A stretch of 14,862 nucleotides of DNA, from contig JAGFNK010001107.1 in NCBI GenBank assembly GCA_025769875.1, forward strand, positions 1 to 14,862. The letters are read 5' to 3'. The stretch's first letter is position 1, and every line of letters starts with the position of its first letter. A program made the position numbers and the translations under genes. This document shows, one piece after another, positions 1-6,846 of the stretch. Origin of the DNA: Russula earlei (lineage: Eukaryota > Basidiomycota > Agaricomycetes > Russulales > Russulaceae). Under the pieces are notes generated by a model, which was not told the origin of the DNA, ran no database searches, and saw only the letters and a list, made by a program, of their open reading frames with translations.

Positions 1-372
1 GGAGTTCATATCAATGGCATGTATTATTGCCGTTTTCAGCGCACTTGGCGGAGCTTGAATTCCACCCAAATCGGCGCAGAAACCCCCTCAAACATGTGGG
101 ATGAATATCTCCCTCAAAACAGCTTCAATTCATATGAAAATTATTGTCCCTGAATCGCCTGAATGAGGGCTAGGCAGCCCCATTATTTTCATGAGATTTG
201 AGTGAGAATTGGTGGAGCTGGACTCAAGCCACCTCCACATGTGTATTAGATGAATTACAACTCAAAATCATGGTCTATATCTATTATTTTTCCCTCATGT
301 TGTACCCATGGACTGTCTTGAGGCAGCCCCATAGTGTTTTTGACTCAAGTGTTGTGGTGTGCAACATTGTTT
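1..372. other. No gene recognised; AT-rich flank
   Basis: No convincing coding frame, RNA gene or LTR boundary is visible here. The only structure noticed is a loose duplication: AGGCAGCCCCAT occurs near 174 and again near 323, each followed by a T-rich stretch and then GACTCAAG. This could be ordinary host intergenic DNA or a very old repeat. Confidence 0.5.
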
Positions 373-1063
373 TCAGTGTGATTGGGACGGCCAGCCACTC
401 ATTGCCCCTCTTACCTCTCCATTCTGACCATACACATACCCTGCACCCATGCCCACTCCAGCCTCTGTCCCTACATCATGCACCATCGCCTCCACCTCGC
501 CTGCCTTGCCCATCGTCCCTGCAGTTCCTACCTCATCCGCCATTCCCGTCACCTCGTTCACCGCCGCCATCCTTGACTCGCGAGCCATCATCGCCTCAGC
601 TCCACCTGCCCTCGCCATCCCAGCATCGCCCGCATTCACCATCGTCGCCACCTCGTCTGTCCCCGCCGCCGTAGCCTCAGCCGTGACATCGCCTATTGCC
701 ACTGTCCCCATCTTAGCCCAACCAGCTCCTGCGCCCTCAGTGTCGCCTGCTATGGCCACTGTCTCAGCTCCATGCACAACCACCATCTCAACCTCGCCCA
801 CCGACGTTTTAGCGCCACCCGCCACTTCAGCCCTCGCAGCCCCATCTGCCACCCCCGCCTTCGTCTCATCTGCTCCCGCGCCCTCAGTAGTCTTGTCGCC
901 CTCAGTCTCATCCATTGCCTCATCCATCGCCACAGTAGCCTCAGTCGTGCCAGCCGCCGACTTCGCATCAGTCTCTGTCTTAGCCTTGCCTGTACTCATC
1001 AGTTCAGCCCAGTCCGTCATAGCACCAGCATCGCCAGCTGCCGCCATCTCCACCCTGCCCTCA
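373..1063 (-). other. Skewed low-complexity tract with long open frames
   Basis: The plus strand is very C/T-rich and G-poor. On the minus strand nearly every triplet in one frame starts with G or A. An ATG at 1113 opens 246 codons ending at 373. The first 15 or so codons are E2 reverse-transcriptase DNA read out of frame; the rest is Ala/Gly/Glu/Val/Asp/Met/Thr-rich and repetitive (for example ACAGTGGC followed by ATAG occurs twice). No domain is recognised. Several other frames are open on both strands, as expected from low complexity, so coding status is undecided. It may be a degenerate minisatellite, a disordered segment of a host gene, or foreign sequence joined to the broken element. 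Confidence 0.4.
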
Positions 1064-1393
1064 GCCCCATCTAACATCGAATTTGGTGAAGAGTTCCTTT
1101 CCTGCCAGTGCATGGATAAGTTCCGGGATCAAGGGTAGTGGGTACACATTGGGTATCATCCATTTGTTTAGATTTCTGTAGTCTTGTACTGGTCGAAATT
1201 TGCCATCCTTCTTTTTTATAAGGAAGAATCCACTAGCGTACGGTGAGTTGGATCTCCTTATTTGTTTAAGTCGTAAGTTTTGTTCGAGGAATTTCCCTTG
1301 TTCCTCCTTTTCTTTAGGTGAAAGGGGGTACACTCTACAGTTAATCATTGTCGGGGCGTCTGGTTTCAGGTCGATGGCATGATCCCACTTCCT
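1064..1393 (-). pseudogene. pol: E2 reverse transcriptase fragment
   Basis: This is the N-terminal part of a Ty3/gypsy reverse transcriptase. In order it shows the WDHAIDLKP block that precedes RT, the PYASGFFLIKKKDG and RPVQDYRNLN blocks, and PLPLIPELI, ending at FTKFDVRWG, which carries the first catalytic Asp. E1 has the same blocks at residues 280-386 of its pol frame and continues to YLDD; here a TGA follows at once and the sequence changes to the low-complexity tract. The frame differs from the protease upstream. Compared with E1, about 25-30 residues between KTLD and WDHA are missing, so a small deletion with frame loss lies near 1393. Confidence 0.85.
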
Positions 1394-1968
1394 TGGTCCA
1401 GGGTTTTTGGTTTATCTTGTATTTGTGATTCCGCTAGTTGTTGTGCTATGGTCGTTTTGTGTATTTGGGTTTGTAGCCATAGTTCATCGCCTTCCTCCCA
1501 GTCTGCCAGTGTTTTGATCCATGCTGGAGTTTCTTGACTTCCTTCGAGGGTGACTCTCCCCATGATGGTTCCTTTAGACCAATTTATTCTTGGGTTAGTT
1601 GATTCTAGGAATGGATATCCTAGAATGATATTGTCTTGTCCTATGTCTGCGACCAGGAATTGGTGTGTATGCCTCTGTCCCAGTAATTTTAGTTCTAGTT
1701 GGACGGTTTGGGTGACTTTTCCTGAACAGTTAAGCGTTCCGTTGACATTTTTGATGTTTCTGGTCGGGATTAGTTTTTTGGTTTGTAGGTGCAGCTCTTT
1801 TGTCAATTTGGGGGATATGAAGCATTCAGTAGCCCTGCTATCTATCAGGGCTTTCTTTTTGGCTTTGTTCGGTCCAATGTAAATAGTAGTCATCACTGAT
1901 ATTGACTTTCTTTGAGACTTGTACATGGAATCGATACCTAAAGCTCGAGCAATCGCTGTTATGCTCAA
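1366..1968 (-). pseudogene. pol: E2 retropepsin-like aspartic protease, active site altered
   Basis: This is the protease segment of E2 pol, opening in the -1 frame relative to gag and overlapping the gag stop. The active-site loop reads ALIDSRATECFI where retropepsins have Asp-Ser/Thr-Gly; the Gly is Arg (codon AGG), which should abolish activity. The second conserved block, with NIILGYPFLE and a following NPRINW, is typical of Ty3/gypsy proteases. The Gly-to-Arg change fits a C-to-T transition at a CpG on the plus strand. The frame has no convincing ATG and would need frameshifting from gag. The last codons before 1366 are already out of frame with the RT fragment. Confidence 0.85.
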
Positions 1969-3644
1969 GCGTCCAAAAAATCCTCTTCCTTGTCCCCGCT
2001 ATCTCCTGTCAGGGCCCTAATAAAGGCCTCTCTTTCCTCTACAGAAAGTGCCTTAGCTGCTTTTGCGAGTTTGTCGGCTGTGCTTTCTTCGATTATCTCC
2101 ACGATGGAAGATTCAGATGTGGTGGCGGTCGTGTCGGTAGCACATGCGTGAGTCGTTTCGTGTTTTGGCTTTGTAGAACAGTCACGAGCCAGATGTCCTC
2201 AAAGGGAGCAATGGAAGCATCTCCCTTCCTCTCAGTGTTTCTGTTTCTCGGCTTCAGTGACTGCTTTGCGTGCAGCGCCTGCGCTGGTGTCCATCGCGTT
2301 TGGGTTGTGTGGGGGGAGATGTGGACGTGCGGGTATGGTGTTGTTTTGATTGTTCCCGTGATTGGCCCAGGCTGAATTGACAAGTCGTCCCCAAGGTCTG
2401 TTGTTCTGAGGTTGGCTTGAGTTACGTCTGCGTGTACTGGAATGGTCAGATAGGATCACGCGTTTGTGCATCCAGACCCTATGATGCTTCTGTGCTGCTG
2501 CAACCCAGTCTGCAAAGGAGGTAGGGTCTTCAAGATCGAGGCATGATTCAACTAAGGACTGTGGGAGTCCCCACGTGAATAACCTCATGACGGTTGGTTC
2601 ATCAACATCCAATCCGGCACGTCATGCCAGTAGTTGAAATTCGGATACGTAGTCGTCGAGTAGGCCATCCTTCACTTTTAGCTCCTTGAGTTTGTCTTGA
2701 GCCTTTTCGCGTTCCGCGAAATCAGTGAGGGCGTGGCGGAACTGCTGTCGCATGGCTTCCCACACTGTGAGTCCCAGTGGGATGTTGGTAGGGTCGTTTT
2801 GCATGTCTTCAAGCCATTGATCCATGGCTTCGAGCCATCCTTTGACCTTGGGTCCTTTCATCAATGAGAGAAAATAGGCACATTTCTTAATTGGGTCTCT
2901 AGCGATTTTGCTATCGTGGTTCATAGACATGAACCTGTTAAATGCGACTAGGAATGCGTGCGTCCGCGCGCGGTCACCGTTGAAGAACTCGGGGGGAATT
3001 CCCTCAAGTTTTCCGTTGTCAGGGCCGTGTGCATTGCAGTCGTGATCTGCGTGTGTGTTGTAGTTGTCGGGGTCAGGGTCGGGACTTGGGGGTCGTATTC
3101 CGCAACCTCCCATCCCGGAGAATGAGGCACGGGTGGGGGGTTGTGCCATTCCGGATGATGCGGGTTGTGGTTGAATGGGATTGGGGTCGGTGGTGGTGAC
3201 GAAAACATTTGTCGTTGTCATCGGTTCGAGCTCCATTGGTCCTGGCATTGGGGCGCAGCTTGGAGCTCTGGATGTGGGAAGGGGTGCTCCTGAAGCCGTC
3301 AGTGTGGTAATATTAATGCCTCGGAGAGGGCTCTGTTGGAGTCTAAAGGCCGAGCGAGCGACGCACGTCGCTTCCCACATGTCTCCACACCTTGCGATTT
3401 CAAACCAGAGGCCGTACAGATGGCCGAGGGCTACTTTGGCACCCATCCAGTTGGCATAGTAGCCGGTCCAGGGTACGTTGTCCTTCTGTATCATACAGAA
3501 TTCGACACCATCGTTGAACATAGTTATGCTGGGGACATTCTTTTCCTGGTTGGGCAGCAGTTCAAAGGGGCATTTAAGGGCAGTTAGTCCTTCAACGGTT
3601 GGGACTAGGTACCCTTTGGTCTTCCAGTCTTGAGTTGTGGTCAT
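1965..3644 (-). pseudogene. gag: E2 gag with three in-frame TGA stops
   Basis: Gag starts at a true ATG at 3644, 76 nt after the LTR, and runs 560 codons in one frame to a natural stop at 1965-1967. The first 200 residues form a basidiomycete-type N-terminal region with a Pro-rich linker. A Retrotrans_gag-like capsid domain follows at about residues 211-340 (FFNGDRARTHAFLVAFNRFM, KVKGWLEAMDQW). A CX2CX4HX4C zinc knuckle lies at 2178-2219. Three TGA codons interrupt the frame at 2622-2624, 2232-2234 and 2199-2201, the last one inside the knuckle. Each is explained by CGA-to-TGA. Apart from these stops the frame is continuous, so decay was by point change and not by indels. Confidence 0.9.
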
Positions 3645-3705
3645 TTCGAGAGTGAATCAGTATATTGCTTGAGCGAGAGTGGTTCGGGGTCAAGGGTTCG
3701 AGAGG

Positions 3706-3717
3706 TAAGCTTGTTCT
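3706..3717 (-). other. E2 self-primer binding site
   Basis: The minus strand reads AGAACAAGCTTA, beginning 2 nt after the LTR end at 3720. It is perfectly complementary over 12 nt to the minus-strand sequence at 3995-3984 inside LTR2, which lies 33 nt downstream of the TATA box and so at the expected 5' end of the transcript. It does not start with TGG, so it does not look like a tRNA-primed site. This is the geometry of the Tf1/sushi self-priming group. The alternative, chance complementarity, is unlikely for 12 nt at this position. Confidence 0.75.
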
Positions 3718-4020
3718 AATGTCACCGACTGGGGGCGGTGTTGCTGACAAATCGTTTCACACGTGAGACGTGCGCACTGTGTCGAGCGAGACAACGAGTT
3801 CTCGTGAGAATCGGGGATCTCGGTGACAACACAGCAAGGGCTAGTGTGTACCGTGGAGTAGAAGGACAACGCATAAGTCTTCGCGTTTGAAGACTTAGAG
3901 AGTAGAGGAAGTTTCTGAGTCAATTTGCTTGATTCCCTGCAAGCCTACAGTCCCGAAGCTAGAATCCAGTGATATTTCACAAGAGAACAAGCTTAGAGCT
4001 TGTTCTCTTCTACAGACAGG

Positions 4021-4028
4021 TTTATATA
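4021..4028 (-). promoter_or_regulatory. TATA box of LTR2
   Basis: TATATAAA on the minus strand. It lies 33 nt upstream of the base predicted to be the transcript start from primer complementarity (3995) and upstream of gag at 3644. Confidence 0.6.
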
Positions 4029-4418
4029 GACAATGTATCCTATATCAAATAGTAGACACAAGGTAACTGTTAAGATCTGACAGATCTTAGTACCAACTCT
4101 TCTTGTGAAAGAGTTGCTTGATATAGTTCAAGCACTAGACTTCGAACCCTTTGATATTATCTCAGGAAGATTGAATGTAGAAAAGAGAGAGGGACCTCTT
4201 TCAGTTAGAGTCTGCACTATAGTTTGTTTAGATCGTTTTGACAAGATAATTGTCTTGTGGAAAAGTGTAAGTCGAGCATAAGGCTCGACTTCTTGGTACC
4301 ACAGACTATTTATATGATATCTCAATAACTACTGATCCGATTCGTACGAAACTCGGGGTGCACATAGCTGAGAACCAGTAGTATCCAAATACATAGGGCG
4401 CAATTAAAGAATGTTAGA

Positions 4419-4440
4419 AATGACTCACGCGTGAGTCATT
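4419..4440. promoter_or_regulatory. 22-bp perfect palindrome with two TGACTCA sites
   Basis: A perfect inverted repeat centred on CGCG holds TGACTCA at 4421-4427 and its reverse complement TGAGTCA at 4432-4438. This is the core bound by Gcn4/AP-1 type bZIP factors. A third TGAGTCA is at 4561-4567. All lie in U3, about 390-540 bp upstream of the TATA box. The sites are seen directly; the regulatory role is inferred. Confidence 0.55.
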
Positions 4441-4461
4441 CTTTTCTAGTATCAGTCATGA

Positions 4462-4540
4462 ATCAGTAAGCAATCAGTCATCGATCAGTAAGCAATCAGT
4501 AAGCAACTATGATCAAGATCAGTAAGCAATCACTAAGCCA
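4462..4540. repeat. U3 array of a 13-bp repeat
   Basis: ATCAGTAAGCAAT occurs at 4462-4474, 4484-4496 and 4518-4530. ATCAGTAAGCAAC is at 4495-4507, and a degenerate fifth copy starts at 4529. Spacing is irregular (22, 11 and 23 bp). The position in U3 suggests transcription factor sites or local slippage. Confidence 0.7.
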
Positions 4541-4610
4541 GACATATGAGTAATCACAGATGAGTCAACAAAACAGATGACAGTCGGAGAACAAGAGAAT
4601 CTTAACACCA

Positions 4611-4620
4611 TTCCCCCTCT
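4611..4620 (-). other. Polypurine tract before LTR2
   Basis: The minus strand reads AGAGGGGGAA, immediately followed by the TG that starts LTR2. This is the expected plus-strand primer of an element whose internal region lies to the right (E3), not of E2. Confidence 0.7.
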
Positions 4621-4639
4621 AGGCTAGGTCTGGCACGAC

Positions 4640-5770
4640 CTAGTCACTCACTCCGTGATATCCTTCAACCCACTCGCCTTCCCATCCTTCAGTAATGTCC
4701 AGAGCATCTTGTTCAGTGAGGAGGGTGGAGACATCTCTGTCTATACGCCTTGGACTGTATTCAAGAGAATTCAGCTCCTTATAATATTGATATTGTTTCA
4801 TTTCTGCTTGAGTCATGGCTAGTCCTAGGTTAGAGGTGCTAGCCCTAGGCATGCATCGTGAAGTCGAAGCTAGGCGCACTGCATTGGGAGCCTCTTGGAC
4901 TGGGAGTCCTCTGCCTCGTCTCGCAGTTGGGGGAGCACTGGTTTCTCCTCTGAGTCAAGTGCTCCGTCGTGAGGGTTGCCTGTTACCACCTCTTCCTTGC
5001 CTCCCTCGTCCAGTAAGTGGGGGTTCTGACCCAGACCTTGCTTCAGCTGGTGTAGCGTGACGTGAGGTTATAGGAGTCGGAGTTAAAGAGGGAAGGGGGG
5101 TATCCAGATTCATAGTACCGTCGTTCAAGACAGTTGTCACAAGTTCCTCCACAGCAGATGTTTCTACAGTGGTACTGGTTAGCGTGTCTTTGAGACCTTC
5201 TACTGCACAAGATGTGCGCGCGAGGGTGATCTTGAGATCATCGACTGCGGTCGACGCTGCTTGTGCATTAGCCACTGCATCTTGTAAGACGCTTACTGTG
5301 CCTCGCAAATGTCCCCTCAGGGTCCTTTCTTCCAGCAAGAGTGGCCTCAGATGACTGCACCATTCTATGGGCTGGAAGAATTTGTGATTGTTGGGGATGA
5401 TGCATTGTTGACGAGAGATACAGGCGTAGTGGGGTGTTTCGCAATGTCGGTCCCAATGTCCCTTCCAGCCACACCATCGGCACTTGTGCTCGTACATGAG
5501 CTGCCACCATTTAGCCATTCCTGCATTGTAAGGGGGGGTCGGAGGGCGAGAAAACTTTCCTCGCTCAATCTCTTCCTCCTCATGACCTCTTGTAGATGGT
5601 CCTGCTTCTCCTCCCTCGTCGTCCTGAGAATCTTCGCTTCCAGCCCCTCCTCTAACTCTTTCTGCAACGTGGCGGGCAACAAGGACTTGTACCTCAGGTA
5701 GGAAGAACTCCTCTTGCCGTAGTCCCGTACCTTCCAAAACGCCTCGTGGGCCATTCACTCTCGTGATAAG
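4640..5770 (-). pseudogene. ORF-C: zinc-knuckle accessory ORF of E3, 5'-truncated
   Basis: One frame runs from the edge of the E1 LTR to a stop at 4640, about 375 codons, interrupted once by TGA at 4955-4957 (again explicable as CGA-to-TGA). It has no ATG near its upstream end, so the true start was probably separated by E1 insertion and lies beyond the window. In order it shows an acidic, Ser/Gly-rich stretch, a CX2CX4HX4C zinc knuckle at 5441-5482 followed by more Cys/His (HYACISRQQC, WCSH), a Leu/Val/Ala-rich segment that may form a coiled coil, an Arg/Gly-rich basic region, and a Tyr/Glu-rich tail (YQYYKELNSLEY). It ends about 20 nt before the polypurine tract. The function is unknown; RNA or DNA binding is inferred from the knuckle. 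It could be a gag-like or accessory protein. Confidence 0.65.
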
Positions 5771-6056
5771 TGTCAAGACACGTACTGCTGATCACTAAGG
5801 ACTCAGGAGCAGGTGGGCAGGGGTCGGAACAGATGGTACGCGGCGTAAACGGCGTTGAACAGGAGGACGAGCCAAACGACTAGAAGATACCAGATGGGGA
5901 CTGGTACGTGTTGCAAGAGGCAGAGGCGAAGAGTAGAGGCCAGTGCAGCGAGGGACTTTTAAACAAAGCGGTCGTTGAAGAGTACCTTGAAGACGAGGGA
6001 AGGCTTTAGACTGAGCAGTCGCAGGGGAGTACCCAGGAAGTGGAGAGTATCACAAA

Positions 6057-6066
6057 TGGACAGTCT
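6057..6066 (-). other. E1 predicted transcript 5' end / self-primer
   Basis: The minus strand reads AGACTGTCCA starting at 6066, 32 nt after the first base of the TATA box. These 10 bases are perfectly complementary to the site 2 nt after the 5' LTR (14612-14621). In Tf1-type elements the first bases of the mRNA fold back on that site and are cut by RNase H to give the primer. That mechanism is known for Tf1; it is inferred here. Confidence 0.7.
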
Positions 6067-6090
6067 GACGACTGCCATGCTTCATTGGGG

Positions 6091-6098
6091 CTTATATA
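6091..6098 (-). promoter_or_regulatory. TATA box of E1 LTR
   Basis: TATATAAG on the minus strand, about 120-240 bp downstream of the CRE-like array and 32 nt upstream of the predicted start. Confidence 0.65.
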
Positions 6099-6220
6099 CA
6101 GTGTACAGGGTCGATTACAAAGCACTGGGACTATTCTAGACTCTTTGGTACCATCCAATAGGACTACAGAGGCATAAACTTGCTTATGCCAAGTTTCAGG
6201 CTTACTGAGCGCATTACTGA

Positions 6221-6340
6221 TCATTGTGGAGCGATGACATCATTATGATGTCACTGTGGGGCGCTTAGTGAGCCTATGAGGTCACTGTGGAGTCGCTCAG
6301 TCAGCCATGATGTCATTGGAGCCTTGATGACGTCAGATGA
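6221..6340. promoter_or_regulatory. U3 tandem repeat with five CRE-like octamers
   Basis: About four degenerate units of 30-31 bp share a GTCACTGTGGAG-like core. Octamers of the form TGANRTCA occur at 6235 (TGACATCA), 6246 (TGATGTCA), 6277 (TGAGGTCA), 6308 (TGATGTCA) and 6328 (TGACGTCA, a perfect ATF/CREB site). The 6246, 6277 and 6308 copies are exactly 31 bp apart. Position in U3 upstream of TATA suggests an enhancer for bZIP factors; that role is inferred. Confidence 0.6.
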
Positions 6341-6599
6341 TTTATGCAACAGTTTCTAAGAGTTTGTGCCGCTGTTTCGGGTCCATGGTGGCTGGGTGGC
6401 CATGTGGCTGCCACGCGATGATTACCCGATTAGGAAACCGGTGCCTGGTCGTGTTAGAGTGCTTTTGCAATAGCAATATCTTGTACCACAGGAGGGATAG
6501 CCCAGAAAATGGAAGGGAGTCGGCAATGCAAAGTGAGGGAGGTCTTTCTTGAGTAAAATAGGACAATCCTTGGCCAGGACTTGGCCTTGGTTCGTAACA

Positions 6600-6614
6600 T
6601 TCATCCCCTCTTTA
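6600..6614 (-). other. E1 polypurine tract
   Basis: The minus strand reads TAAAGAGGGGATGAA, then TGTTACG, the start of the 3' LTR. Its form resembles the AGAGGGGGAA tract before LTR2 and fixes the LTR boundary at 6599. Confidence 0.75.
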
Positions 6615-6830
6615 TAGACTTGTTGCTCCTGCAACAGTAGGAATTTCTTTCTTTGGAAGGTGGAGTAGTTTGCATATGAAGAGTTGAAGTCTGTTGGTTC
6701 GTGAGGAGTTCTCCCTTGTCCTATGGATTGCTTTGGGGATAGCCGTGGTCGATTGAGTGCATGTGATCGCAGGAGTTCTCTGAAAAGTTTGTTGGTAACA
6801 AGGATAAAGGTAATCATCGACAGAGGTCAT
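6612..6830 (-). CDS. Small hypothetical ORF downstream of integrase
   Basis: From ATG at 6830, 72 codons run to a stop overlapping the polypurine tract. The product is basic and Thr/Arg-rich with no recognised domain. The same frame is open further upstream into the integrase end. It may be 3' untranslated sequence only. Its place just before the PPT parallels ORF-C in E3. Confidence 0.2.
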   Translation of the reverse strand: MTSVDDYLYPCYQQTFQRTPAITCTQSTTAIPKAIHRTRENSSRTNRLQLFICKLLHLPKKEIPTVAGATSL

Positions 6831-6846
6831 GATGAGAGTTGTTGGT

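Larger units (their letters stand above)
1064..4610 (-). mobile_element. E2: truncated Ty3/gypsy element with 5' LTR
   Basis: Read from the right, the order is an LTR (3720-4610), a self-complementary primer-binding site, gag, protease in the -1 frame, and the first part of reverse transcriptase. The body stops abruptly after the first catalytic block of RT, where the low-complexity tract begins. The rest of RT, RNase H, integrase and the 3' LTR are absent from the window. Gag has three in-frame TGA codons, the protease active site is altered, and a deletion separates protease from RT, so this copy cannot move by itself. The LTR also serves as the 3' LTR of the sequence to its right (E3). Confidence 0.85.
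3720..4610 (-). repeat. LTR2, 891-bp LTR of E2 and 3' LTR of E3
   Basis: On the minus strand the LTR begins TGGTGTTAAG at 4610, directly after a polypurine tract, and ends GGTGACA at 3720, 2 nt before the primer-binding site. U3 (about 4610-3996) contains a bZIP-type palindrome and a 13-bp repeat array. A TATATAAA box lies at 4028-4021 and the predicted transcript start is near 3995. R-U5 is about 276 bp. The LTR is unusually rich in short perfect inverted repeats. No second copy is in the window, so the ends rest on TG/CA termini plus the adjacent PPT and PBS. Confidence 0.8.
5771..6599 (-). repeat. E1 3' LTR
   Basis: The minus strand begins TGTTACGAAC at 6599, right after a polypurine tract, and ends CTTGACA at 5771. 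The 5771-6009 part matches 14624-14862, identifying it as a terminal repeat. U3 contains a CRE-like array, a TATA box is at 6098-6091, and the predicted transcript start is near 6066. That leaves R-U5 of about 296 bp, which contains no ATG on the sense strand. By-eye identity with the other copy is only about 80-85%, with transitions, transversions and small indels. Confidence 0.85.

Noticed and set aside
449..1138. Plus-strand 229-codon Pro/Ala/Ser-rich ORF
   Set aside because: It crosses the RT junction on the antisense strand and is one of several frames left open by the skewed composition; no domain and no independent support.
5365..5754. Alternative ORF starting MAHEAFWKV on the minus strand
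   Set aside because: It overlaps ORF-C in another frame and contains no motif; the zinc knuckle and the continuous 375-codon frame favour ORF-C. It does begin with a real ATG, so a role for its first part is not fully excluded.
6221..6340. CRISPR-like or satellite array
   Set aside because: Units are degenerate, contiguous and inside a defined LTR U3; there are no spacers and the context is eukaryotic.
5771..6599. Left LTR as a 5' LTR driving ORF-C
   Set aside because: The bases after its end at 5771 have no complementarity to the transcript start region, unlike the true 5' junctions, and the PPT at 6600-6614 marks it as a 3' LTR.
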